Source: Moraxella boevrei DSM 14165 (GTDB lineage: Bacteria; Pseudomonadota; Gammaproteobacteria; Pseudomonadales; Moraxellaceae). From it: DNA of 64,000 nucleotides. Positions 26,559 through 35,143 of this stretch are shown here, in pieces (positions within the stretch are counted from its first letter, which is position 1; the number at the start of each line of letters is the position of its first letter). Under the pieces are notes generated by a model, which was not told the DNA's origin, ran no database searches, and was given only the letters and a program-made list of their open reading frames with translations. Made by a program: the position numbers and the translations under genes. Location: the NCBI RefSeq assembly GCF_000379845.1, contig NZ_KB903770.1, forward strand, positions 1-64,000, written 5' to 3'.

Positions 26559-27752
26559 ATGTTTAATCATGTTGAACACTATGCAGGGGACCCAATCTTG
26601 GGTCTGATGGATAAATTTGCCAAAGACGACCGCCCAAACAAGGTCAATCTTGGCGTCGGTGTATATTATGACGACAACGGCAAATTGCCTGTGCTTGAGT
26701 CGGTCAAAAAAGCGGAAAACCAAATCGCCAATCCGCCAAAACCGCGTCCGTATTTGCCAATGGATGGTTTGATTGGTTACCGTACTGCGTGTCAAAATCT
26801 ACTATTTGGCAAAGGCTCACAAGTTTTAGGCGATAAGCGGGTTGCCACCATCGCAACTATTGGCGGTTCAGGAGCGTTGAAAGTTGGAGCGGATTTTATT
26901 CATACTTGGTTTAAAGACGCTAAATGCTATGTGTCTAAACCAACATGGGGTAACCACATCGGTATTTTTGAAGGGTCAGGCTTTGAAGTTGGTGAATATC
27001 CGTACTACGACAAAGACACCAACGGCATTAAATTTGATGAATTATTGGCGTTTTTTAACGGCTTAAACAAAAACGACGTAGTGCTATTACACCCATGTTG
27101 CCACAACCCAACGGGTGTGGATTTGACCAATGAACAATGGGATAAAGTGCTAGATGTGGTTAAAGCCAAAGAGCTAATCGCCTTTATGGACATCGCTTAT
27201 CAAGGCTTTGGGCAAGACATGGATGCTGATGTTTATGCCATTCGTAAAGCGGTAGATTTAGGTCTGTCGTTCTTTGTGAGCAATTCATTTTCTAAAAACT
27301 TGTCATTGTACGGTGAGCGTGTCGGCGGTTTATCGGTCGTTTGCCCAACGGCAGACGAAGCTAAGTTAGTACAAGGTCAATTGCAGTTTACTGTACGTCG
27401 TATCTACTCAAGCCCACCTAGCCATGGCGGTCATGTGGTGGATATCGTGATGAATGATGAAAGCTTATTCAATGAATGGGTGTCTGAAGTGTACGTTATG
27501 CGAGACCGTATCCGTGAGATGCGTCAAAAATTGCGGGACGTGCTAGAGGCTAAAGTTGCTAATAAAAGCTTTGAATATCTTACCACTCAGCAAGGTATGT
27601 TTAGCTTTACAGGCTTAACGCCTGAGCAAGTGCAACGCCTGCAAGATGAGTTTGCGGTGTATATGGTGTCAAACGGTCGTATGTGTGTAGCAGGGCTAAA
27701 CTCTAGCAATATTGACTATGTCGCAAATGCGATGGCAAGCGTTTTAGCTTAA
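26559..27752 (+). CDS. tyrB: Aromatic/aspartate aminotransferase
   Basis: A 397-residue class I aminotransferase of the AspC/TyrB family, which moves amino groups between glutamate and aspartate or aromatic 2-oxo acids. It opens VEHYAGDPILGLMDKFAKD. It has LNKNDVVLLHPCCHNPTGVD (about 168-187), the Asp in FMDIAYQGFGQ, and the pyridoxal-phosphate lysine in SNSFSKNLSLYGERVGGLSV near 246. AAGGAGTT precedes the ATG. TyrB versus AspC cannot be decided from sequence alone; the symbol is a best guess. Confidence 0.85.
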   Translation: MFNHVEHYAGDPILGLMDKFAKDDRPNKVNLGVGVYYDDNGKLPVLESVKKAENQIANPPKPRPYLPMDGLIGYRTACQNLLFGKGSQVLGDKRVATIATIGGSGALKVGADFIHTWFKDAKCYVSKPTWGNHIGIFEGSGFEVGEYPYYDKDTNGIKFDELLAFFNGLNKNDVVLLHPCCHNPTGVDLTNEQWDKVLDVVKAKELIAFMDIAYQGFGQDMDADVYAIRKAVDLGLSFFVSNSFSKNLSLYGERVGGLSVVCPTADEAKLVQGQLQFTVRRIYSSPPSHGGHVVDIVMNDESLFNEWVSEVYVMRDRIREMRQKLRDVLEAKVANKSFEYLTTQQGMFSFTGLTPEQVQRLQDEFAVYMVSNGRMCVAGLNSSNIDYVANAMASVLA

Positions 27753-27780
27753 CTTAAAACCGATTGTCAAAAGTCAAAAG

Positions 27781-27814
27781 CAAAAACCCCTTAATTGGTT
27801 TAAGGGGTTTTTGC
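27781..27814. terminator. Bidirectional terminator between tyrB and ppiD
   Basis: CAAAAACCCCTTAA pairs with TTAAGGGGTTTTTG around a short TTGGT loop, giving a strong symmetrical stem with A and T runs on each side. It separates two convergent genes. Confidence 0.85.
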
Positions 27815-27839
27815 TTTTGCTTAACATTTTCAACATAGA

Positions 27840-29708
27840 TTATGGATTTAGATTTTGCTGATTGATTTTCACTTCGTGCGTATCACGCAAGTAAGCTAAA
27901 TAATCTTCAAACTGCGATTGCCCTAGGTTATCACGGAGCATTTGGGCGGTGTCTTGGCGGATTTTAGCGGTTACTTGGCTGTTGTCATTGCTGATTGAAC
28001 CGCCAACGATGATACTAACCCCTTGTTCGGTGGTTTGGCTAACCACCGATAATTTGCCATTTTCCGCAGGTTTGCTAAATGCCACACCACGCTCTTCGTC
28101 TAGCAACGCAGGATTAAAGCGATTGGTTGTCCCAAGATTTTGGAACGGAATACTCGCATTTTGCAAACTGGTGATATCACCAATACTTTTGGCAATGGTT
28201 TCTGCTTGTTTTAATGCCAACGCTTTGGCTTTTTCTACCGTTAAACGCTGTTTGATAACAGGCATGGCTTCGGCTTGGCTGAGCGGTTTTTCGGCACGGT
28301 GATTGCTCGGTTGTAGCCATACCATACGATTTGGCAATTCCACGCCCACCGATGTGCCACCTTCTTGTAATAAACTCGGTTCAAATGCGGTTGCGATTAC
28401 GGTAGGTTGGTTTAACTCGCTCGTATTCCCGTGTTTGGTATAGTTTTTTAGATTATGGCTCGTAAGTTTGTAACGGTTTGCTAGTTCTGCCACGCTTGAG
28501 CCTGATACCGCATCATTATTGATTTTGCCAATCAATTCTTGGTACATATTTTCACGTTTTTGTGTGTTAATTTGTTCAATTAATTGAGCTTTAACGCTGT
28601 CTAGGCTTGGTGGATTTTGTCCATTTACTTTGACGAGCTGAAACAGATGATAACCGTAGTTGGTTTGAATTGGGGGGGTAACTTCACCCACCTTTAAGCC
28701 TTGTAAGGCGGTTTGGATTTTGGCAAAATCATTGGGAAACATACCTTGGCTAATCGTACCGATTTTTCCACCGTCATTTTTACTGCCCTCATCTTGCGAA
28801 TATTGTTTAGCAAGCGTGGCAAAGTCAGCTTTTTTCGCATCAAGCTGTTGTTTGATATCCGTTAATGTCGTTTCGGCTTTATCCCCATTGACCAAAATCA
28901 TCGCCACATCATAGCTAGTTTGGTTACCTGTTTCGCTTAAATAATGTTGGTATTGTTGTTCAATTTCTTGCGTGGTTGGTGCAGGGATACTTAAATTATT
29001 TTTATCCAAAATTAAATAATTTAAATCCATCATTTCTTCACTATTAAGTTTATCTTTATTTTTTTGGTAATAGTCATTAATCTCGGCATCGGTTATGCTC
29101 ACTTGTGGGGCAAAACTTTGCCAATCAAGACGTGCTACCCACAGCGGACGCACTTCGGTTTGCATGTTGATAAAACGTTCTACGCCCGCATCGGCAAAAA
29201 TCCCTGTAGTGACAATGCCACGCCCAAACGCAGGCACGATTTCGTCATCTCGCAAAATTGCAAATAATTGGTCTTTATTAATGCCTTGCGAACGTAAATA
29301 ATTGCCAAAAATCTCATTGGAAAATTTACCGTCCGCCCCTTGAAAATTCGGGTCGGTGGCAAGCATTTGGGTTAGGCTTGCATCCGAAATGGTAAAGCCT
29401 AATTTTTTGGCTTGTTGCAACAACAATGCACGGTCAATCAATCCGCTCAACATCTGATCACGCAATACGTTGTCATTAATCAAACTTGCGTTGCCATTCA
29501 CGCTTTGTAACAAGGTTTCACGGCGTTGGTTCACCGAGTTTTGTAGGGCGGACGCACTGATATTTTGCTCGCCTGCTTTGGCAACCACATTTGGGTCGTC
29601 GCCTTGATGCACGATAGACTCAAAACCTGTAATCGCTAAGGGCAACAAAAATAAGATAAGCAACCCTTTGCCCATCCAACCTTTTAAAAATGCTCGTAAT
29701 GCTTCCAT
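27840..29708 (-). CDS. ppiD: Periplasmic folding chaperone PpiD (SurA-N/PPIC domain)
   Basis: PpiD is an inner-membrane-anchored chaperone that meets proteins leaving the Sec channel. The protein has 622 residues, almost the E. coli length. It has a single membrane anchor at about 13-30 (KGLLILFLLPLAITGFE), a SurA-N-like region at about 35-180, one PPIC rotamase-like domain at about 263-360 (YDVAMILVNG, then YSQDEGSKNDGGKIGTIS and NYGYHLFQLV), and a C-terminal helical region. A C7 run lies in the VTPPI codons. No other gene shares its transcript. Confidence 0.93.
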   Translation of the reverse strand: MEALRAFLKGWMGKGLLILFLLPLAITGFESIVHQGDDPNVVAKAGEQNISASALQNSVNQRRETLLQSVNGNASLINDNVLRDQMLSGLIDRALLLQQAKKLGFTISDASLTQMLATDPNFQGADGKFSNEIFGNYLRSQGINKDQLFAILRDDEIVPAFGRGIVTTGIFADAGVERFINMQTEVRPLWVARLDWQSFAPQVSITDAEINDYYQKNKDKLNSEEMMDLNYLILDKNNLSIPAPTTQEIEQQYQHYLSETGNQTSYDVAMILVNGDKAETTLTDIKQQLDAKKADFATLAKQYSQDEGSKNDGGKIGTISQGMFPNDFAKIQTALQGLKVGEVTPPIQTNYGYHLFQLVKVNGQNPPSLDSVKAQLIEQINTQKRENMYQELIGKINNDAVSGSSVAELANRYKLTSHNLKNYTKHGNTSELNQPTVIATAFEPSLLQEGGTSVGVELPNRMVWLQPSNHRAEKPLSQAEAMPVIKQRLTVEKAKALALKQAETIAKSIGDITSLQNASIPFQNLGTTNRFNPALLDEERGVAFSKPAENGKLSVVSQTTEQGVSIIVGGSISNDNSQVTAKIRQDTAQMLRDNLGQSQFEDYLAYLRDTHEVKINQQNLNP

Positions 29709-29983
29709 TGTGGCTCGCTTTATTCACTATCAAAAATGACGAAATATCAAAAAAAATTAACCCAATATTCTAATCTATTTGGCTAAAAAAAGCTATGAAT
29801 AACAACAATTTTTTACCAATATATTAATAAAATTTAATTTATAATAAAAATCTATTGTTAAGATTGTTTTTAAACAAGCATTTGGGCAACAATTTAACAC
29901 CATTTTATCATTGTAATTTTGGCAAAATTGGTTTACCTTAACCGAGACTTTTTAAATTTCATCACATCTTTAACCTTAAATTT

Positions 29984-30682
29984 ATGAGCATTTTAACTGA
30001 TTTACAGCAAAATTTAACCGAATTTTGGCAATTAGAACATCATCATAATGCCGAATTAAACCAAACTTTACAAGCGGTGCAAGCATGGCAACGCAAGCGA
30101 TTGTTAACCACGCACCAAGATTTATTTGCCAAAAAAGAAAACCAATTAATGGCAGATTTTTTGATTGGGCAACTGTATGCTGGTGAAAAATTTGAATTGC
30201 TTGCCAAACAGCTAGAACGCATGGCAAAAAAAGGTGAAAAATTGGAAAAATTTATTCCGCAAAAAAGCTTAGAAACAGGCGTCATGGGTGTGAATGAAGC
30301 GATTTTGGTGGTAAAACTGGATTTGCAAATTGCCAAATATTTATTTGAAAATAACTTAACAGTCAATGAAGAAAATATGATAACCGCTTATCAAGCGGTG
30401 AATGCCAAAACCGCAAGGGAAGCACAACTTATTAATTTGGCGAATATGTGTTATTTGACCCAAAAACATTTAAAATCGTTTTTGTTACAAAAAACCTTTG
30501 GTTTAGCAAAACCGCTCGCCCAAAAACATGGGTTTGATGTGCTGTATCAGTTTATTGATGATGGTTTTATGGCGATAAAACCGATTAAAAACATGGCGGA
30601 TTTTATTGAGCCGTTTTGTGCCAAAGAACGTCAAATTATTGACAATGTCCATTCACAGAAAAATTTACCTTTTACCGTGTAG
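29984..30682 (+). CDS. FFLEELY-motif-like hypothetical protein
   Basis: A 232-residue soluble, helical, lysine-rich protein without signal peptide. Its segment LMADFLIGQLYAGEKFELLA (about 49-68) resembles the FFLEELYGxxD motif of a conserved gammaproteobacterial family of unknown function, and the two halves appear similarly helical. It is divergent from ppiD by 275 bases of AT-rich DNA and is followed by ubiE. Function unknown. The family link is by eye. Confidence 0.55.
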   Translation: MSILTDLQQNLTEFWQLEHHHNAELNQTLQAVQAWQRKRLLTTHQDLFAKKENQLMADFLIGQLYAGEKFELLAKQLERMAKKGEKLEKFIPQKSLETGVMGVNEAILVVKLDLQIAKYLFENNLTVNEENMITAYQAVNAKTAREAQLINLANMCYLTQKHLKSFLLQKTFGLAKPLAQKHGFDVLYQFIDDGFMAIKPIKNMADFIEPFCAKERQIIDNVHSQKNLPFTV

Positions 30683-30766
30683 TTTCGGTATAATATACTT
30701 GAATTTTTCGCAAACTTTTAACCATCTTACAACTTTTTTTAAAATAATCTAACTTAAGGCAAAATT

Positions 30767-31678
30767 ATGACTGAACAAAATTTTAGCAACTCACAAGGTT
30801 TACCGCCATCAACCCCACAAGGGCAACAGTTAACCCGTGAACAAATTAACCAATCAAATAGCTCAAACACTGAAAAATCAGTGACAGGTTTTGATAAATC
30901 AGCGATTTATAACCCACACACTGCCGAAACGGATGGTAATGAAGACACGCATTTTGGCTACCAAACGGTAAAAAAATCCGAAAAACAAGAAAAAGTCGCC
31001 CAAGTGTTTACCTCTGTCGCCAAAAAATATGACATTATGAACGACTTGATGTCATTTGGTATTCATCGTTTGTGGAAACGTTACGCCATTAGTCTAACAG
31101 GCGTGAGAGCAGGGCAGAGCGTGCTTGACATCGCAGGCGGGACAGGTGATTTGGCAAAAGTGTTTAGCAAAGAAGTCGGTCGCACTGGGCGTGTGGTGTT
31201 GTCGGATATTAACGAAGCCATGCTAGAAGTGGGGCGAGAGCGTCTGATTAATGCAGGTTGTAACAATGTGGATTTTGTGCTTGCGAATGCCGAAAATCTT
31301 GAACCATTTGCCGATGAAAGTTTTGATTTGGTAACCATTAGTTTTGGTTTACGCAATGTAACTGACAAAGAATCTGCCTTAAAATCCATGCACCGAGTGC
31401 TAAAAAAAGGTGGGCGACTGCTCGTGCTTGAATTTTCAAAACCTGTGTTTGAACCATTGTCAAAAGCCTATGATTTGTACTCATTTACCGCCTTGCCATT
31501 AATGGGAAAAATCGTGGCAAACGACAGCGAAAGTTATCAATACCTTGCTGAGAGTATCCGTATGCACCCAGACCAACGCACGCTAAAAGCCATGATGGAA
31601 GAGGCTGGCTTTGTCAATTGTGATTATCACAATTTGACAGGCGGTATTGTGGCGGTGCATCGTGGTTTTAAAAAGTAA
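30767..31678 (+). CDS. ubiE: Ubiquinone/menaquinone C-methyltransferase UbiE
   Basis: UbiE performs the SAM-dependent C-methylation step in ubiquinone synthesis. The 303-residue protein carries an extra Gln/Ser/Thr-rich N-terminus of about 55 residues before the normal [19 protein letters not shown]. Core motifs are [16 protein letters not shown] (SAM site, about 118-133), [35 protein letters not shown] (about 187-205) and [10 protein letters not shown]. An AAGGCAAAATT ribosome site precedes the ATG, which supports translation of the extension. ubiJ follows 105 bases later. Confidence 0.95.
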   Translation: MTEQNFSNSQGLPPSTPQGQQLTREQINQSNSSNTEKSVTGFDKSAIYNPHTAETDGNEDTHFGYQTVKKSEKQEKVAQVFTSVAKKYDIMNDLMSFGIHRLWKRYAISLTGVRAGQSVLDIAGGTGDLAKVFSKEVGRTGRVVLSDINEAMLEVGRERLINAGCNNVDFVLANAENLEPFADESFDLVTISFGLRNVTDKESALKSMHRVLKKGGRLLVLEFSKPVFEPLSKAYDLYSFTALPLMGKIVANDSESYQYLAESIRMHPDQRTLKAMMEEAGFVNCDYHNLTGGIVAVHRGFKK

Positions 31679-31703
31679 GTTTTGTAAAATTAAATAATGA
31701 AGA

Positions 31704-31729
31704 GTAGGTTAGCAAAGCGTAACCCACCA
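31704..31729. repeat. REP-like GGTTAGC...GTAACC hairpin element between ubiE and ubiJ
   Basis: GTAGGTTAGCAAAGCGTAAC followed by CCACCA. GGTTA and TAACC can pair around GCAAAGCG. Closely similar GTGGGTTACGC-type hairpins are scattered between genes in many unrelated bacteria. Only one copy is seen here. Confidence 0.35.
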
Positions 31730-31783
31730 GCATGATTAATATAATAAAATATAATTGTAAAAAATTCTAAAAGGTAAATCAAA

Positions 31784-32470
31784 ATGCTTGCTGTGTTATC
31801 TCTTGTTATTGTTGAGAAAATCATCAATACCGCCATTGCCAGCGACCCCATTACTCAACTAAATTTACAGGCATTAACTGGCAAAACGCTACGCATTGTC
31901 ATCGGTGAGCCACGCCTAAAACTTGACGTGTTATTTAATGAAAAACACATTCGCCTTGAGCCTGTCCTACAAAAAACCGCAATTTTTGAACCTAAATTTG
32001 AACCAAATGCCGTAGAAAATAGGACAAATAATTTGCCAAATGCGACGATTTTTGCCAAAAATTTTGCCGATTTATCGCAACAATTTCAACAAAATAGCCT
32101 AAGCAAATATCCAAATATTTATCCTAATGATATTAACCCAAATGAAAAAAGTGAAAACCAGTTTTTGGCACAGGTTGAGCAAGTATTGTGTCAATTTGAA
32201 CCTGATATCGTGGGTAAATTGCAACCCATTATGGGTTTGCCGTTGGCAAGTCAACTGGCTAATATTGGTGGATTAGGCGGTTTTACCGATGTGTTCAAAA
32301 CATTTAGCAAATCTGACAATGAAGTTGAAACGTTTGAACCTGATGAGTTGTTAAGTGATGTGCAAAAATTGCAAAAAACGCAACAACGTTTAGCAAATTT
32401 GCAACAGCAACTAGAACAACTACAACAACAAATTCAACAAGAACAGCAAAAATTATCGCAATTTACCTAA
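31784..32470 (+). CDS. ubiJ: Ubiquinone biosynthesis accessory factor UbiJ-like (SCP2 domain)
   Basis: UbiJ is a lipid-binding scaffold of the ubiquinone-synthesis complex and typically sits next to ubiE, as here. The 228-residue protein begins with an SCP2-like segment (VEKIINTAIASDPITQLNLQ, then LTGKTLRIVIGEPRLKLDVL, residues about 9-52). A variable, Asn/Pro-rich middle follows, including PNIYPNDI at about 110-117, then a second structured part, and a long Gln/Leu coiled coil (about 185-225) as in other UbiJ proteins. AAAAGGTAAATC precedes the ATG. ubiB, which often follows, is absent. Confidence 0.7.
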   Translation: MLAVLSLVIVEKIINTAIASDPITQLNLQALTGKTLRIVIGEPRLKLDVLFNEKHIRLEPVLQKTAIFEPKFEPNAVENRTNNLPNATIFAKNFADLSQQFQQNSLSKYPNIYPNDINPNEKSENQFLAQVEQVLCQFEPDIVGKLQPIMGLPLASQLANIGGLGGFTDVFKTFSKSDNEVETFEPDELLSDVQKLQKTQQRLANLQQQLEQLQQQIQQEQQKLSQFT

Positions 32471-32610
32471 TAAAATCGTATTACAATTATTTAGGATTGA
32501 TGATAAATGTTTACACCAGAGAAAAAGGGTGAAATGTCAAAATTTATTGCCAAATTTTTATGAAAAGTCATGTTAAAATAGCCAAAAATTTAAGCCCAAA
32601 ACCGATAAAT

Positions 32611-33630
32611 ATGACAAAAACCAATCTACAAACTGCTACCGCCACCACTGCTCGCCAATGGCAAATCCTGTCGCAACTAGAGCGTAAGCGTTGGCTTGGT
32701 ACGCAGTACATCAACGAACAACTGCAACTCATAGGTTTTGATGTGAGTATTCGTACCATTCAGCGAGATTTGAACGCCCTTGCCGAACGCTTTCCTATTG
32801 AAAAAAACAATGCCAATCCGCAAGGTTGGCGGTGGCAAGAAGACGCCCCAATGCAGAGCCTGCCCCATATGAATTTATCGCAAGCGGTGGCATTTAGTAT
32901 GGTAAAAGACAACTTGACTCAGCTGTTACCGCCTGCCGTGCTAGATGAGTTGTTGCCATGGTTTGATCTTGCTAAACGTCAGTTAAAGGAAAGCAAAATT
33001 GCTAATACTTGGTTAGATAGGGTGCGGATTTTGTCTGCCAATCAGCCACTTATACCGCCGAATGTGGACAACGATGCCAAGGAAGCGATTTATGAAGCCT
33101 TATTTAAAAACAAACAATTATCGGTAAAATATAAAAAACGGGGGGGCGATGAAGCGGTGGACTATCGCCTAAATCCGCTTGCCATTGTGCAACGTGGTGT
33201 GGTGATTTATCTGCTTGCGACACGTGATGATGCCGATGCTAACATTCGCCAATTTGCCCTGCATCGCTTTAGCCAAGCGGTGGTATCGGATAGCGATGCC
33301 AAAGGTGTGGCGGATTTTGACCTTGATAAGTACATTGAAACAGGAGCAATGGGCTTTAATTTCCCATTATTTAATAGTTTAAAAACTGAGCAAAATCAAG
33401 GGAAACCCACTTGCGATGTGCATCTAATTTTTGAGCCAATCGCTGGCAATGGTTTGCTAGAAAGTCAGCTAAGCCATGACCAACAAACTTGGGAAGATGA
33501 ACAAGGCTTGCACGTTACCGCCACGTTAATGTTGACATCGCAATTGGTGTGGTGGTTGCGTGGTTTTGGCAAAGGGTTACGTTCGGTCAGTCCTGAGATT
33601 TTGGCAATGGCGGTATTTGAAAATGCCTAA
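32611..33630 (+). CDS. WYL-domain transcriptional regulator
   Basis: About 339 residues from the ATG at 32611; an in-frame ATG at 32560 is also possible. The N-terminal winged helix (RQWQILSQLERKRWLGTQYI, then LIGFDVSIRTIQRDLNALAE) is a DeoR/HTH_11-like DNA-binding fold at about 13-70. The C-terminal part has the WYL-like ligand-binding core (LSVKYKKRGGDEAVDYRLNP and VIYLLATRDDADANIRQFAL, about 167-220) and the C-terminal WCX-like region. Such proteins control stress, DNA-damage or defence genes in response to nucleic-acid or nucleotide ligands. The TerD-family gene follows 69 bases later and may be a target. A G7 run lies in the RGG codons. Confidence 0.82.
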   Translation: MTKTNLQTATATTARQWQILSQLERKRWLGTQYINEQLQLIGFDVSIRTIQRDLNALAERFPIEKNNANPQGWRWQEDAPMQSLPHMNLSQAVAFSMVKDNLTQLLPPAVLDELLPWFDLAKRQLKESKIANTWLDRVRILSANQPLIPPNVDNDAKEAIYEALFKNKQLSVKYKKRGGDEAVDYRLNPLAIVQRGVVIYLLATRDDADANIRQFALHRFSQAVVSDSDAKGVADFDLDKYIETGAMGFNFPLFNSLKTEQNQGKPTCDVHLIFEPIAGNGLLESQLSHDQQTWEDEQGLHVTATLMLTSQLVWWLRGFGKGLRSVSPEILAMAVFENA

Positions 33631-33699
33631 TTTTAACTATTTATTAAAAAATAAATTGATTTAAATTTAACAAGAATTGATAAGGAACTTGGAAAAAAT

Positions 33700-34656
33700 A
33701 TGACAAATATTGATAAACCTAATCCAAACAGCGAGCAGAATACTCAAAAAGCCATAGAGATGTTACAACAAATTGAGGAACAACAGCGTCCCACTATTAA
33801 AACTCGGCTATTAAACAGCCAATTTGAGCCAGAATATCAGCAAAACTTTGTCAAAAATTTTGATGATAATTTGAAAAAAATCAAATTAAATCAATCAGTT
33901 ATTATAAAAAACGGCTTAAATAGAACGCTACAAGGCGAAGAATACACCGACAATCAAATTTTGATTGATAGTGGACAATTAGCCAATGACAGCGTTGCTC
34001 AGCTGATTGATAATCAAGAAGATTTAACCAAACGAATCGGTGTGGCGGTAGAAAGTTTAGACGTGAGCTTAAAACAATGGCAATTTAGTGTACATTGGCA
34101 AAAAACCAAAGTGCTAAAATCAGGATTGATAAACCGCCTAAAAAAACGTGAGCAGCCCATGGATTTGGATTTATCCTGTTTACTATGTAATCGTTATGGC
34201 GAAGTGGTGGAACGTGTGTGGTTTAAAAACGTGCGAGACCAAGCCGAAGCCATACGCTATCAAGGGGATGAACTAATCGGCGATAGGGTGTTGCATACCA
34301 AGCAGTCGAACGATGAACCTGAACACATCGCAGAAAAACGAGAAAGCATTGCCCTGTTTTTGGCTCGTATCCCACCGCATATTTATCAAGTGGCATTGGT
34401 GCTATCGTCCTATACGGGGCATGAGCTGAACCAAGTTCAACAAGGCGAATGTCTGTTGAGCGATGATGAAGGTAATATTATCTTAAAACTAAATTTACCA
34501 AAAGTACAAGCTGAAATCCCCGCGATTTGGGTAGCGACAATCAGCCGTTCTGCCAATAGTTGGCGATTGGTTGAACAAGTACAAGGATTAAAATCATACC
34601 AACAAGCAGATTTTGAAAAAGAAATTAGCGAACAATTAATCCGTAACGCTCGTTAA
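33700..34656 (+). CDS. TerD-family protein with N-terminal extension
   Basis: A 318-residue soluble protein. Residues about 115-300 match the TerD (tellurium resistance/stress) beta-sandwich layout: MDLDLSCLLCNRYGEVVERVWF (acidic Ca-site-like DLDLS start), GDELIGDRVLH, an E-rich ESIALFLARIPPHIYQVALV helix-strand, then EGNIILKLNLPKVQ and IPAIWVATISRSANSWRLVE. Residues 1-110 are polar and helical with no family match. TerD proteins bind calcium and are linked to membrane-associated stress response. No other ter genes are here. It converges with dgkA with a 25-base gap. Confidence 0.6.
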   Translation: MTNIDKPNPNSEQNTQKAIEMLQQIEEQQRPTIKTRLLNSQFEPEYQQNFVKNFDDNLKKIKLNQSVIIKNGLNRTLQGEEYTDNQILIDSGQLANDSVAQLIDNQEDLTKRIGVAVESLDVSLKQWQFSVHWQKTKVLKSGLINRLKKREQPMDLDLSCLLCNRYGEVVERVWFKNVRDQAEAIRYQGDELIGDRVLHTKQSNDEPEHIAEKRESIALFLARIPPHIYQVALVLSSYTGHELNQVQQGECLLSDDEGNIILKLNLPKVQAEIPAIWVATISRSANSWRLVEQVQGLKSYQQADFEKEISEQLIRNAR

Positions 34657-34681
34657 CAATTTATCAATCTGTTAAATAAAC

Positions 34682-35107
34682 TTAACCAAAAAATGCCATT
34701 AACCATAAAATAGCTAACAAACATAAGGCCAAAAATTGGGCCGCCGAGCCGACATCTTTGCCAATTTTGGCGAGTGGGTGGCGTTCGGTGGACGTGTGGT
34801 CAATGGCGGCTTCTAGCCCGGTGTTAAACAATTCCACTACTAATGAAAATATGCTGGCAAATATCAATACCATTTTCACAAGCAACATAAATGGCATAAA
34901 AACCAATAAGATAAGCAAAATTAAATTTAGCCAAAATACTTGACGAAAGGCAGGCTCTTGCCGATATGCTGCCAAAAAACCATCCCGAGAATAGCCTGTC
35001 GCTTTCACAATGCGAGCAAATCCTGTTGTGCCCTTAGCTTGTTGGGCATAGCCTGACAAATGCTGGTGAACTGGTTGTTTTTCATTTTCCATGCTATTTT
35101 TATCCAA
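34682..35107 (-). CDS. dgkA: Diacylglycerol kinase
   Basis: DgkA phosphorylates diacylglycerol to phosphatidate, recycling lipid left from periplasmic glucan or LPS modification. The 141-residue protein has a polar N-terminal extension of about 25 residues, then FARIVKATGYSRDGFLAAYR, three membrane helices, and the active-site pattern VELFNTGLEAAIDHTSTERH (about 88-107) followed by AKIGKDVGSAAQFLAL. It lies 36 bases after the CreC-like kinase gene on the same strand. Confidence 0.93.
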   Translation of the reverse strand: MDKNSMENEKQPVHQHLSGYAQQAKGTTGFARIVKATGYSRDGFLAAYRQEPAFRQVFWLNLILLILLVFMPFMLLVKMVLIFASIFSLVVELFNTGLEAAIDHTSTERHPLAKIGKDVGSAAQFLALCLLAILWLMAFFG

Positions 35108-35143
35108 AGTTAAATTTATTCTTAAATAAATGTTAAGTTGCGA

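Noticed and set aside
28672-28679. C7 run in ppiD as a phase-variation site
   Set aside because: Seven bases in the middle of an essential-type chaperone is within normal variation; there is no sign of disruption.
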